From: Heyndrickxia oleronia
GTDB lineage: Bacteria; Bacillota; Bacilli; Bacillales; Bacillaceae_C
DNA length: 64,000 bases
Direction: 5' to 3'
Assembly (NCBI RefSeq): GCF_017809215.1
Contig: NZ_CP065424.1
Span: forward strand, 2,140,001 to 2,204,000
The notes beneath the pieces were generated by a model, which saw only the letters and a list, made by a program, of their open reading frames with translations, was not told the DNA's origin and ran no database searches. Both the position numbers and the translations under genes were made by a program. Within the stretch, counting starts at the first letter, position 1; every line of letters begins with the position of its first letter. Positions 36,229 through 44,351 of the stretch are shown in pieces.

Positions 36229-36927
36229 ATGAGTGTACATATTAATGCGAAAGAAAATGAAATTGCGGAAACAGTCCTATTACCGGGAGATCCTCTAAGA
36301 GCTAAGTATATAGCGGAAACATTCCTTGAAAATGTAACTTGCTACAACGAAGTTCGCAATATGTTTGGTTATACAGGTATGTATAAAGGGAAAAGAGTGT
36401 CTGTTCAAGGAACAGGTATGGGTGTGCCTTCGATTTCAATTTATATTAATGAATTAATGCAAAGCTATAATGTCCAAAATCTAATAAGAGTTGGGACATG
36501 TGGTGCGATTCAAAAGGATGTTAAGGTAAGAGACGTGATATTAGCAATGTCTGCGTCTACTGATTCACAAATGAATAAACTAACATTTAATGGAATTGAT
36601 TATGCGCCAACAGCAAATTTTGATTTATTAAAGAAAGCATATGATGGCGGACTAGAAAAAGGATTGAACCTGAAAGTAGGAAATGTATTTACCGCTGACA
36701 TGTTTTATAATGATAATGCAGAACATGAAAAATGGGCAAAATACGGTATATTAGCCATTGAAATGGAAACAGCCGCTCTTTATACACTAGCAGCAAAATT
36801 CGATCGTAAAGCATTATCTGTCCTAACTGTAAGTGATCATTTATTAACTGGTGAAGAAACGACTTCTGAAGAGAGACAAACTACTTTTAATGACATGATT
36901 GAAGTTGCTTTATCTACACTTGTCTAA
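36229..36927 (+). CDS. deoD: purine-nucleoside phosphorylase DeoD
   Basis: 232 residues, trimeric-hexameric PNP type. Visible motifs: [14 protein letters not shown] (phosphate site), [29 protein letters not shown] and LTVSDHL with the catalytic Asp. It splits purine (deoxy)nucleosides with phosphate into base and (deoxy)ribose-1-phosphate for salvage. GGAGGAGG precedes the ATG. In B. subtilis deoD also neighbours yodJ. Confidence 0.96.
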   Translation: MSVHINAKENEIAETVLLPGDPLRAKYIAETFLENVTCYNEVRNMFGYTGMYKGKRVSVQGTGMGVPSISIYINELMQSYNVQNLIRVGTCGAIQKDVKVRDVILAMSASTDSQMNKLTFNGIDYAPTANFDLLKKAYDGGLEKGLNLKVGNVFTADMFYNDNAEHEKWAKYGILAIEMETAALYTLAAKFDRKALSVLTVSDHLLTGEETTSEERQTTFNDMIEVALSTLV

Positions 36928-37215
36928 TAATCGGTAAAGTATATTACATAGCAGTCTTATGTGGAAAATGAGACTATCTCATAAGTGTTTTACATCATCT
37001 TTCTTGGTAATGAATTTTTAGTGAGAGATGGTTTTAAAAACATGCTTTTGAGATGGTCTTTCTTTATTCATTTTCCTCTAGCGGACTTTCCTCTGATTTG
37101 ATAATATTTACTTATGTTTTTCAAAGGCTATTTTCTAATTTTTTGGTGCGTTTGATAGAATTAAGCATCAAATTTTTATGAAAAGAAGCCTCAAAAGGAA
37201 GAGAAAGGTGAAATT
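36928..37215 (+). other. gap between deoD and yodJ
   Basis: 288 bp. No convincing terminator follows deoD and no ORF with a ribosome site is seen. Repeated GAGAC/GAGAT words suggest decayed sequence. Confidence 0.35.
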
Positions 37216-38019
37216 ATGAAACGAATTGTATCAGTTGCAGCAGTTCTTCTTCTATTAGGTGGTTGTAGTGGGGGACAGAATCATGAGAAAGATGCATCCA
37301 AAAATTCACAGCAAACTAGTAACCATGAACAAGCAAATGCAGAAAATGGTACGAAAACAAAAGAAAAAAATAATGATTTGCTATTGGAATCAAAGTATTT
37401 TAATCAAATCAAAGAAGTAAATGGTCAAAAAATGATAGAAAACACATCTAATATATTATCATTAGTTAATAAAGAATATTCGATAGGGAGTTATGTTCCT
37501 AATGACTTAGTCCGCCCAAAGGTGAAATTTTCATTTGGTGACCAAGATATAGAAAAAAGCTATATGAGACAGGAAGCTGCAACTGCATTAGAAAAAATGT
37601 TCAGTGAAGCTGAAAAAAATGGGATATATTTATTTGCTTCATCTGGGTATCGTTCCTATGAAAGACAAAAAGCGATTTTAAATAATGAAATTGCAAATGT
37701 AGGGAAAGAAAAAGCTGAGCAAGCAGTAGCCACTCCAGGCCAAAGTGAACATCAGACAGGACTTGCGATGGATATTACTAGCGAAAGTGAAAATTATCTT
37801 CTCTCTGAAAATTTTGGGAAACAAAAAGAGGGGATTTGGCTAAGAGAACATGCTCATGAATTTGGTTTTATTCTGCGCTACCCTAAAGATAAAGAAAACA
37901 TTACGGGTTATGAATATGAACCATGGCATTTCCGATATGTTGGAAAAAAGGCAGCTGCTGTTATTTATAAAAATGGATGGACTCTAGAAGAGTATTTTCA
38001 GCATGTTGAGAAAATGTAA
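37216..38019 (+). CDS. yodJ: D-alanyl-D-alanine carboxypeptidase lipoprotein, VanY type
   Basis: 267 residues. Lipobox LLGGC (Cys17) predicts an outer-face lipoprotein; a Ser/Asn/Lys-rich linker follows to about 60. The M15B metallopeptidase domain shows SGYRSYERQ, SEHQTGLAMDI (zinc His and Asp) and EPWHFRYVG (zinc His). It trims the terminal D-Ala from peptidoglycan peptides. It stands before ctpA as in B. subtilis. Confidence 0.92.
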   Translation: MKRIVSVAAVLLLLGGCSGGQNHEKDASKNSQQTSNHEQANAENGTKTKEKNNDLLLESKYFNQIKEVNGQKMIENTSNILSLVNKEYSIGSYVPNDLVRPKVKFSFGDQDIEKSYMRQEAATALEKMFSEAEKNGIYLFASSGYRSYERQKAILNNEIANVGKEKAEQAVATPGQSEHQTGLAMDITSESENYLLSENFGKQKEGIWLREHAHEFGFILRYPKDKENITGYEYEPWHFRYVGKKAAAVIYKNGWTLEEYFQHVEKM

Positions 38020-38020
38020 G

Positions 38021-38042
38021 GCAGGCTTGGCCTGCTTTTTCT
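38021..38042 (+). terminator. terminator after yodJ
   Basis: GCAGGC (38021-38026) and GCCTGC (38030-38035), 3-nt loop, five T. Confidence 0.85.
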
Positions 38043-38191
38043 TTGGCTGTTTTAATGAGAAACTGTTAATAGGAAGGAAGATAGGAATTAAAAGCTTTTC
38101 TTCCTTATAATCAAAAAAACTGATAAAATAAAGAAGTTAGTATTTGAAAATATAACTTGTAATGTACTTGGTTATGAAAGTGGTGAAAGTC

Positions 38192-39658
38192 TTGGAAAAT
38201 GAGAAAAAAGAAGTAGAGTCTCAAGAAACACAGACAGCACAAACAAATGGATATATTCGAATTAGAAAATTTAAATTTGTCATGCTAATTTTTGTTCTTG
38301 TTTTTGCTACAGCCGGAGTGACAACCTTTGCTTTAGCATTTGGTGATGATAAGCCTGTTAAAGTTGCTGTAAATCAAAGAACGGAATTCAATAAATTATA
38401 TGATACTTATGATCAATTGAAGAAAAATTATTATAAAGATCTGAATAATGATAAATTAATAAATGGTGCAATTAACGGAATGCTTGACTCATTAGATGAC
38501 CCTTATTCTGATTATATGACTAAAGAGGAAGCAGCACAATTTCATGAGAGCATTTCATCCTCCTTCCAAGGAATTGGTGCAGAGATACAGGAAAAGGATG
38601 GTTATATTGTTGTTGTCTCTCCAATCAAAGGTTCACCTGCTGAAAAAATTGGTTTAAAACCAAATGATAAAATTTTAGCTGTTGATGGAAAAAGTATTAG
38701 AGGAATGAGCGCCAATGAAGCGGTCCTGTTGATTCGCGGTGAAAAAGGATCCAAAGTAACTTTAACGATTCAAAAAGCTGGGTCAAGTGAATCAACAAAG
38801 ATTACGATCACCCGAGATGATATTCCGGTCAATACGGTTTATTCCGAAATGCTGGAAAATGGTGTTGCAAAAATCCAAATCACTAGCTTTTCTGAGAATA
38901 CGTATAATGAACTATTAAATGGATTAAAAGATATGGAATCTAAGGGAATGAAATCACTGATATTAGATTTGCGTCAAAATCCAGGTGGTTTATTAGACCA
39001 AGCAATTAAAATTTCAAATCTTTTTGTTCCAGAAGGCAAGAAAATTGTTCAAATTGAAGATAAAAAAGGGAAGCGTGAAGAGTTTGTCGCTGAAGATGGT
39101 AAAAAAATTAATGTTCCAGTTGCAGTAATTATTGATAATGGAAGTGCAAGTGCTTCAGAAATCCTTGCTGCTGCTGTTAAAGAGTCTGCTGGTATACCAT
39201 TAGTTGGGCAAAAGTCATTTGGTAAAGGAACTGTACAATCTGCCACCGATTTTAAAGATGGGTCTAATATGAAAATTACAACAGCAAAATGGCTAACGCC
39301 AGATGCAAACTGGATTCATCAAAAAGGGATCAAACCAGATTATGAAGTAAGTCTACCAAAATATGCGGATCTACCAATTATAAATCCAGATACTAAAATC
39401 GAAATGTCATCAATTTCATCTGATGTGAAGGCTGCGGAAGAAATGCTCAAGGCATTAGGCTACAACCCAGGGAAAGTTGATGGATTCTTTGATCAGGATA
39501 CAGAGGCTGCTGTTAAAGAGTTTCAAAAGAAGAATAATTTAAAAGAAACTGGTGTTTTACAAGGAGAAACAACACTTCAATTGATGAATCAATTGAGAGA
39601 AGATATTGTTAAAAATGACACACAGGTCAAAAAAGCAATTAGTATTTTGAAAAAATAG
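38192..39658 (+). CDS. ctpA: carboxy-terminal processing protease CtpA (S41)
   Basis: 488 residues from TTG 38192 (an ATG at 38174 is also possible). Order: cytosolic tail, one membrane segment (about 29-49), helical region, PDZ domain with GIGAEIQEKDG, S41 protease domain and a C-terminal peptidoglycan-binding domain (AAEEMLKALGYNPGKVDGFF). Catalytic residues by analogy to CtpB are Ser320 (SASASE), Lys345 and Gln349 (GKGTVQ). It cleaves envelope or sporulation proteins outside the membrane. Confidence 0.93.
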   Translation: MENEKKEVESQETQTAQTNGYIRIRKFKFVMLIFVLVFATAGVTTFALAFGDDKPVKVAVNQRTEFNKLYDTYDQLKKNYYKDLNNDKLINGAINGMLDSLDDPYSDYMTKEEAAQFHESISSSFQGIGAEIQEKDGYIVVVSPIKGSPAEKIGLKPNDKILAVDGKSIRGMSANEAVLLIRGEKGSKVTLTIQKAGSSESTKITITRDDIPVNTVYSEMLENGVAKIQITSFSENTYNELLNGLKDMESKGMKSLILDLRQNPGGLLDQAIKISNLFVPEGKKIVQIEDKKGKREEFVAEDGKKINVPVAVIIDNGSASASEILAAAVKESAGIPLVGQKSFGKGTVQSATDFKDGSNMKITTAKWLTPDANWIHQKGIKPDYEVSLPKYADLPIINPDTKIEMSSISSDVKAAEEMLKALGYNPGKVDGFFDQDTEAAVKEFQKKNNLKETGVLQGETTLQLMNQLREDIVKNDTQVKKAISILKK

Positions 39659-39671
39659 GAACATAAAATGA

Positions 39672-39701
39672 GGCTGTCTGAAACTTTCAGACAGCCATTT
39701 C
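39672..39701. terminator. terminator between convergent genes
   Basis: GGCTGTCTGAAA (39672-39683) and TTTCAGACAGCC (39685-39696). Serves ctpA and probably the minus-strand zinc-ribbon gene. Confidence 0.85.
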
Positions 39702-39947
39702 TTATCGTTTATACTCACCAAATTTCAAAAAGGTTGTTTCGTCTTCTACTAGCCCACACGCTCCACATTGAACCCTATATTCAGGGCCTTTAAAGGAAAT
39801 ATGGAATAGATCAGATGCTTCATTTCCATATTGCTCAATGATTTCACCAGTTTTTGGATCCATTTTAACTGCCTGCGGAACTTGCTGAATGATATTAAAT
39901 CGGGTTCTATTCGTTTTACAATTTGGACAACAATAGGGACCATGCAT
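39702..39947 (-). CDS. small zinc-ribbon protein
   Basis: 81 residues from ATG 39947, placed 8 nt after GGAGG. CCPNC near the N-terminus and CGAC near residue 62 form a two-knuckle zinc ribbon around a beta-rich middle. No catalytic motif is seen. Such proteins often bind nucleic acid or partner proteins. Family not recognised. It is divergent from the small gene at 40043. Confidence 0.78.
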   Translation of the reverse strand: MHGPYCCPNCKTNRTRFNIIQQVPQAVKMDPKTGEIIEQYGNEASDLFHISFKGPEYRVQCGACGLVEDETTFLKFGEYKR

Positions 39948-40042
39948 ATGAATATCCTCCAATCTTTTTTAATTATTGGGTTAGAATACCCAATAATTTG
40001 GAGAGTATTCGGAAGAATAAACTAAAAAGAGGAGAAATTGAA

Positions 40043-40309
40043 GTGAATGATGAAAAATTATTAGAGGTGTATTTGAGCATTTGGAAAAATCGTAAAAGTA
40101 CAAATTGTCATTCTAAATCAGAAGAACAATTAAAAGCTGCTGTGTTAAGTGAGTTATTAGATGAGCAAACACACCCGAGGCTTAGAGTAAGTAAAGAGAC
40201 AAAATTCTTTTTTGCTGTCCAGAGGATATCTAATTCCTCCTTGGATTTATCTGAAAAAATGGGATTGATTAATTATTTTATAAAACAAATGGAAGGTTTA
40301 CGGGGTTAA
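40043..40309 (+). CDS. uncharacterised small protein
   Basis: 88 residues from GTG 40043, which has GAGGAG 8 nt upstream; the open frame before it lacks a ribosome site. All-helical, charged, cytosolic, with one Cys. I do not recognise a family and no terminator is visible after it. Confidence 0.6.
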   Translation: MNDEKLLEVYLSIWKNRKSTNCHSKSEEQLKAAVLSELLDEQTHPRLRVSKETKFFFAVQRISNSSLDLSEKMGLINYFIKQMEGLRG

Positions 40310-40654
40310 TGATAATTAACCTCTATTCTTTTTACTTAAACTACATGTTTGAAATTTAATTGTAATAATCGTTATATGTAGCGCTCATTTTAAAACCTGT
40401 CAATAGAAAAAACCTGTTAATATATGGTTTGTTTTAGGATTAGTTGGTAAACTTTCCGATGTAAGTAAATGAAGTTGAAAAAAGATAAATCTATTAATAT
40501 AGCTATTTATATATAAATTTTATATGAAAATAACATAAAATGACTCTTTTAAAATGAAAATAGTAGTCTCTTCCAAGTTTATTACAAAAAAGCTGTGATA
40601 TGATTTTCATGTAAGACAAACACATATCGCAGATCTCAAGGAGGAGAAATTACG
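40310..40654 (+). other. intergenic region before the CAP-domain gene
   Basis: 345 bp, AT-rich. It should carry the promoter of the secreted CAP protein. No repeat copy, ORF or hairpin stands out. Confidence 0.4.
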
Positions 40655-41404
40655 ATGAAAAAAACAATTATTACTACTGCAACTGCATTTGCACTTCTTG
40701 CGACACCATTTGTAAACAAAGCTGATGCTGCTACATTTCAAAATGATTCACATAAAACTGTTAATATAGCAAAATATGAATATAAAGTAGAAAATGCAAA
40801 AGATTTACAATCTCTAATCAATCAGATTATGACTAAATATAATGTAAGCTATAATCAAGCAAAAAACATTACTCAACAAAAAACAACTGAAAATACAAAA
40901 AAACCAGTATCAAAACCTGCGAAACCTCAAGCTTCCCAAAATAAACCAGTAGTTAATCAAAATAAACCGTCTACATCACAGACGACAAAGCCAACTACTT
41001 CAACCAATCAATCAGCAGGAGATACTTTAAATGCTTCTGAAAAGCAAGTAGTAGAGTTAGTTAATAAAGAACGTGCGAAACAAGGATTACCTGCATTGAA
41101 AATTGATAATGAACTAAGTAAGGTCGCACGAGTTAAATCAAATGATATGGCTACAAATAAATATTTTGATCATACAAGTCCTACTTATGGATCACCATTT
41201 GATATGATGAAGAAATTTGGCATTAAATATTCAACAGCGGGTGAAAATATTGCTATGGGTCAACGTACACCTGAAGAAGTTATGAAAGCTTGGATGAATA
41301 GTGACGGTCACCGTGCGAATATTTTAAATAAAAACTATACACATATTGGTGTAGGTTATGTAGCGAATGGAAATTATTGGACACAAGAATTTATCGGAAA
41401 ATAA
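40655..41404 (+). CDS. secreted CAP/SCP-domain protein (YkwD-like)
   Basis: 249 residues. Signal peptide (KKTIITTATAFALLATPF, cut after ADA near 25), a helical segment to about 75, a Pro/Lys/Thr/Gln-rich linker to about 125, then a CAP domain. CAP signatures: NKERAKQGLPALKID, YFDHTSPTYGSPF, AGENIAMGQ and HRANILNKNYTHIGVGY. It is like YkwD-type extracellular proteins, which may bind cell wall or be proteolytic; function unsettled. Strong SD AAGGAGGAG. Confidence 0.9.
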   Translation: MKKTIITTATAFALLATPFVNKADAATFQNDSHKTVNIAKYEYKVENAKDLQSLINQIMTKYNVSYNQAKNITQQKTTENTKKPVSKPAKPQASQNKPVVNQNKPSTSQTTKPTTSTNQSAGDTLNASEKQVVELVNKERAKQGLPALKIDNELSKVARVKSNDMATNKYFDHTSPTYGSPFDMMKKFGIKYSTAGENIAMGQRTPEEVMKAWMNSDGHRANILNKNYTHIGVGYVANGNYWTQEFIGK

Positions 41405-41415
41405 ATAATTGACTA

Positions 41416-41441
41416 GAGCCCCTGTTATGGGGTTCTTTTTG
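41416..41441 (+). terminator. terminator after the CAP-domain gene
   Basis: AGAGCCCC and GGGGTTCT pair with two G-T wobbles or less, 5-nt loop, five T. Confidence 0.8.
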
Positions 41442-41463
41442 TTATTTTATCATTTTAATCAAA

Positions 41464-41643
41464 TGCTGCTTTCGAAAAATTTGTTGTTTATGAAAAAACC
41501 TAACTGGCCTGCTTTTTCCTCCGATAAAAGAGTCTAGGTTTCTAATGGAGATTGCTACTCTTTTCTCAGTAAAATGTAAGACGCTGTGATTTTTAGCTCA
41601 GAGTTAAATTTTACTTAAATAGCAACAATGTTATAGAAAAGCC
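41464..41643 (-). repeat. dispersed intergenic repeat, copy E (reversed)
   Basis: Its right end, read on the minus strand, is GGCTTTTCTATAACATTG then TTGCTATTTAAG, the family start block. The interior shares TCTAATGGAG and CCTAACTG with reversed copy B and CTCTTTTCTCAGTAAAATG with copy D. Left end GCTGCTTTCG matches the other terminus. It lies after the CAP-gene terminator. Confidence 0.7.
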
Positions 41644-41842
41644 TAATCAAAAATAATAGTAAAAGTTAATGTATATTTGAATCGATATGATCTATACCTA
41701 TGTTATTGTTAACTTATCATTAAATTAAAAGATTACATTTAACGTAAATGGTCTTCGAAAGAAATATGATTTAGCTAAACATATTTCATCTAATGCTCAC
41801 ATATATTGTATGGACAAGCATTTTGAGAGGGGAGACCTGTCC

Positions 41843-41989
41843 ATGGCATATAAGTATTCTAAAGGTTGGTATGTAATGCAATTAAAAAACAGAGGAATCC
41901 GTTATCATCCTGTAGGTAGAAAAAAACTAGAACTTTATAAAACATGGGTGGTAAGAAATCTATATAATGAATTAAATTCAAAAGAATAG
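41843..41989 (+). CDS. small basic protein, YflJ/DUF2639-like
   Basis: 48 residues. ATG 41843 follows GAGAGGGGAGA. KGWYVMQLKNRGIR, then HPVGRKKLELYKTW and VVRNLYNEL, is the pattern I recall for the DUF2639 family (B. subtilis YflJ). Function unknown. Its terminator has been split by the IS element that follows. Confidence 0.72.
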   Translation: MAYKYSKGWYVMQLKNRGIRYHPVGRKKLELYKTWVVRNLYNELNSKE

Positions 41990-42020
41990 GGAACTAAAAA
42001 AAGGATGACATGTTGATGTG

Positions 42021-42065
42021 CACCCCAAAAGTTAGACCAAAAATCTAACTTTTGGGGTGTTTTTT
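42021..42065 (+). promoter_or_regulatory. hairpin at the IS left end masking the orfA ribosome site
   Basis: CACCCCAAAAGTTAGA (42021-42036) pairs perfectly with 42044-42059, followed by TTTTTT and the orfA ATG at 42066. The SD-like GGGGTG is the last part of the right arm. Transcripts entering from outside would fold it, terminate, or hide the start. The same arm is part of the terminal repeat. Confidence 0.7.
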
Positions 42066-42617
42066 ATGGTCAAATACGATGAAGGATTTAAGCAACAAGT
42101 TGTAGATGCTTATCTTTCAGGAGAAGGTGGCTATGATTCCATAGCTAAAAAGTTTGGAGTTAGAAGCTCAACGAATGTGGCAAAATGGGTTAATACCTTT
42201 AGGCAATTTGGAAAGGATGGTTTTCTTAGAAAGAAATCCCCGACTACTTATCCTGTTCAATTTAAGTTAGATGTCCTAAACTATAAATTAAGAACAGGAG
42301 AATCCTTTGAATCAGTTGCTATAAAATTCGGCATTCATGAGCCACCAATGATTGCAAATTGGATGCGTACATGGCAAAACGAAGGCATTGAAGGACTCTC
42401 TAAACTAAGGGGGCGTCCATCAATGTCAAATAAACAAAAGAAGAAAAACTCAGAGAAAAAGTTAACGAAAGAACAACAACTTGAAAAAGAGATAGAGTTA
42501 CTTCGTGCGGAGAATGCCTATTTAAAAAAGCTCCGAGCTTCAGGGATAAATATTCCGAGCCGACTGCTAAAACAGAATCGAGAGTCATCCATGAACTCAG
42601 AAAAAAATTCAAACTAG
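42066..42617 (+). CDS. IS3-family transposase OrfA
   Basis: 183 residues. Two helix-turn-helix domains bind the IS ends: about 8-52 (DSIAKKFGVRSSTNVAKWV) and 66-110 (ESVAIKFGIHEPPMIANWM). A Lys-rich stretch and a leucine-zipper segment (EKEIELLRAENAYLKKL) follow. ATG 42066 is used; a GTG at 42057 lies in the hairpin. OrfA alone represses or modulates; the A6G slip at 42524 yields the OrfAB transposase. Confidence 0.9.
   Translation: MVKYDEGFKQQVVDAYLSGEGGYDSIAKKFGVRSSTNVAKWVNTFRQFGKDGFLRKKSPTTYPVQFKLDVLNYKLRTGESFESVAIKFGIHEPPMIANWMRTWQNEGIEGLSKLRGRPSMSNKQKKKNSEKKLTKEQQLEKEIELLRAENAYLKKLRASGINIPSRLLKQNRESSMNSEKNSN
42524..42530 (+). other. programmed -1 frameshift site (A6G)
   Basis: A-AAA-AAG in the orfA frame. 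A -1 slip leads directly into the open orfB frame, which continues without stop to 43468, the standard IS3-family arrangement. Confidence 0.85.
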
Positions 42618-43468
42618 CCGTTATCCTTGAAGCAACAGGTTTTCCAAAGGCAACTTATATGTACTGGCAAAAACGATTTGATGAACCTAGTCCAGATGAA
42701 GAAATAGAAAAGGTTATTAAAGAAATCGTTGATAAACATACAGGAAATTATGGATATCGTCGAATTGATATGGAATTACGTAAGCGTGGTTATGTTGTAA
42801 ATCACAAGAAAATTCTACGGATTACAAATAAACTCGGCATTACTTGTAAATCCTTCACACGTAAGTCTCGTAAATTTAGTACTTACAAAGGAACGATCGG
42901 TAAGATTGCGAAGAACCTTATCCACCGTAGATTTGATACAAACATTCCACATCAAAAAATGACAACTGATACATCAGAATTTAGATACTACACGGCCGAT
43001 TCTAAAGGAAATATGAACATCAAGAAAGCCTATTTAGATCCATTTTTAGATATGTATAACGGTGAAATTCTATCCTTTAGGGTATCAGAACGACCAAATT
43101 CAAAAGCTATAATGGAGGCTTTAGATGAAGCCATTGAACGAACAAAAGATTGCCCATATAGAACAACTGTTCACTCTGATCAAGGGTGGGCATATCAAAT
43201 GAAAGCATATGTAAAAAAACTAAAAGATAATAATATATTTCAAAGCATGTCCAGAAAGGGTAACTGTCTAGATAATTCACCTATGGAAAATTTCTTTGGC
43301 ATTATGAAGCAAGAAATGTACTACGGTAGAATTTATCACTCTTTTGAAGAGTTAAAACAGGCTATTATAAACTATATTTATTATTATAATAATGAACGAA
43401 TAAAAGCAAAATTGGCTGGCATGAGCCCGGTTGAATACCGTCTTCATACCAGCCGATTAGCTGCTTAA
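42530..43468 (+). CDS. IS3-family transposase OrfB (made as OrfAB by frameshift)
   Basis: 312 residues in the -1 frame from the slip site; an internal ATG is at 42659. An HTH_21-type segment (HTGNYGYRRIDMELRKRGY) precedes the rve integrase core. DDE residues: Asp at 42968 (TTDTSEF), Asp at 43178 (HSDQGWAYQ) and Glu at 43286 (SPMENFFG), the last two separated by exactly 35 residues. The core is uninterrupted. It catalyses copy-out-paste-in transposition. Confidence 0.93.
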   Translation, partial: APSFRDKYSEPTAKTESRVIHELRKKFKLAVILEATGFPKATYMYWQKRFDEPSPDEEIEKVIKEIVDKHTGNYGYRRIDMELRKRGYVVNHKKILRITNKLGITCKSFTRKSRKFSTYKGTIGKIAKNLIHRRFDTNIPHQKMTTDTSEFRYYTADSKGNMNIKKAYLDPFLDMYNGEILSFRVSERPNSKAIMEALDEAIERTKDCPYRTTVHSDQGWAYQMKAYVKKLKDNNIFQSMSRKGNCLDNSPMENFFGIMKQEMYYGRIYHSFEELKQAIINYIYYYNNERIKAKLAGMSPVEYRLHTSRLAA

Positions 43469-43516
43469 ATATTTAGTCTAACTTTTGGGGTTCAGTACAT
43501 GTGAGTCATCCTTTTT

Positions 43517-44080
43517 TTAAGCTTCTAAAGCTTGCGTATCTTCTTTGATAGACGAGTTTCGCATCATATGAAGTGAGAAAAGATCTTTTGATATTTCGTA
43601 AAGATCATAAATATAACCTGTTGAATTTAGTTGTTCGAACACAGATTTTCTCGTTTCATTGGCTTTTATTGTATAGGGTAATTTTTCAGCCGCTTTTCTT
43701 GAACGAATATTTTCTTTTCGAATTCTCATAAAAATGGTTTCAATACCTAATTCATAAAATACTTCGTTAAAAAAAGCTTCCTTTGCTAATTGGTTATAGC
43801 CTTTACCGTGATAAGGTTTTCCAATCCATGTACCTAGAAAACCTGCATTATCCTCTATATCATATAAATTAATGGTTCCAATTGGATTTTCCCATTCGTC
43901 TGTGATCGTACGAGAAATTAATTTTCCATGTTCTTCGGCCTCGATTATTTGCTTCGTTAAAAAAAGAAATTCATCATGTGAATATGCCTTATGACGTACA
44001 AAAGGGAAGACTTCTGGGTGCACCATCAAATCAAAAAGAATTTGACTCTCTTGGCCAATTAATTCACGTTTCTTGAGCAT
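43517..44080 (-). CDS. GNAT N-acetyltransferase, RimJ/RimL-like
   Basis: 187 residues from ATG 44080, 5 nt after GGAGGGGAT; the frame continues 10 codons upstream into the structured leader but without a start site. GNAT features: GTWIGKPYHGKGYNQLA (acetyl-CoA loop) and FMRIRKENIRSRKAAEKL. The RimJ/RimL group acetylates protein N-termini or small amines; the target is unknown. Its leader (44085-44220) has multiple helices and may control translation. Its 3' terminator is the one split by the IS. Confidence 0.85.
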   Translation of the reverse strand: MLKKRELIGQESQILFDLMVHPEVFPFVRHKAYSHDEFLFLTKQIIEAEEHGKLISRTITDEWENPIGTINLYDIEDNAGFLGTWIGKPYHGKGYNQLAKEAFFNEVFYELGIETIFMRIRKENIRSRKAAEKLPYTIKANETRKSVFEQLNSTGYIYDLYEISKDLFSLHMMRNSSIKEDTQALEA

Positions 44081-44084
44081 GTTA

Positions 44085-44220
44085 TCCCCTCCACAGAGGG
44101 CAGATTTCACCTAAATAGGTCAGCCTCACCCTCGAAATTTTTTAAAGTTACGTAAAAAATTTCGGGGTGGGAATCGAACCCACTAGGACCAGTCAAGAAA
44201 CTTTGCTGGTGGCGCACCAT
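44085..44220 (-). promoter_or_regulatory. structured 5' leader of the acetyltransferase gene, candidate riboswitch-like element
   Basis: On the minus strand, in order: ACCAG/CTGGT stem; a T-arm-like hairpin GTGGG-TTCGATT-CCCAC; a 12-bp stem CGAAATTTTTTA/TAAAAAATTTCG; GAGGG ... CCCTC enclosing ACCT-ATTT-AGGT; then GGAGGGG and ATG. CCCTC can pair either with the upstream GAGGG or with the SD GAGGG, so two exclusive folds would open or close the start. No known riboswitch class was recognised. Confidence 0.45.
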
Positions 44221-44351
44221 TTGCCTTCCCTAATTGCAGTATATACGTTTATGTGTGTATTTCTTTTTGTATCTTACAATAAAAATTTAAAATTGAAAAT
44301 AGGTTTTTTGTTAATTTTTTTTGACTATTTTTCCCTCGATTCGACATTCTG
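44221..44351. other. gap between the leader and dedA
   Basis: About 130 bp of AT-rich DNA downstream of dedA and upstream of the acetyltransferase leader. It should contain the leader promoter; no clear hexamers or terminator seen. Confidence 0.3.

Larger units (their letters stand above)
42014..43499 (+). mobile_element. IS3-family insertion sequence, IS150-like, intact
   Basis: 1486 bp. Ends are TGATGTGCACCCC on the left and, read inward, TGTACTGAACCCC on the right, both followed by AAAAGTTAGAC, giving about 25-bp imperfect inverted repeats. TGT flanks both sides (42011-42013 and 43500-43502) as a 3-bp target duplication. It encodes orfA and orfB in -1 relation with an A6G slip site, and the DDE triad is intact, so it looks recent and competent. 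Confidence 0.93.
41996..43518. terminator. bidirectional terminator split by IS insertion
   Basis: Left arm AAAAAAAGGATGAC (41996-42009) and right arm GTCATCCTTTTTTT (43505-43518) are perfect complements over 14 bp. Without the IS and one TGT copy the loop would be ATGTGA. It served the small plus-strand gene and the minus-strand acetyltransferase. Confidence 0.88.

Noticed and set aside
38043..38065. Sixth copy of the dispersed repeat (GGCTGTTTT after the yodJ terminator)
   Set aside because: Only about 9 bp match one terminus; the body is not recognisable.
44150..44220. A tRNA gene on the minus strand
   Set aside because: Only a T-arm and one anticodon-like stem are present. There is no D-arm or matching acceptor stem, and no CCA end.
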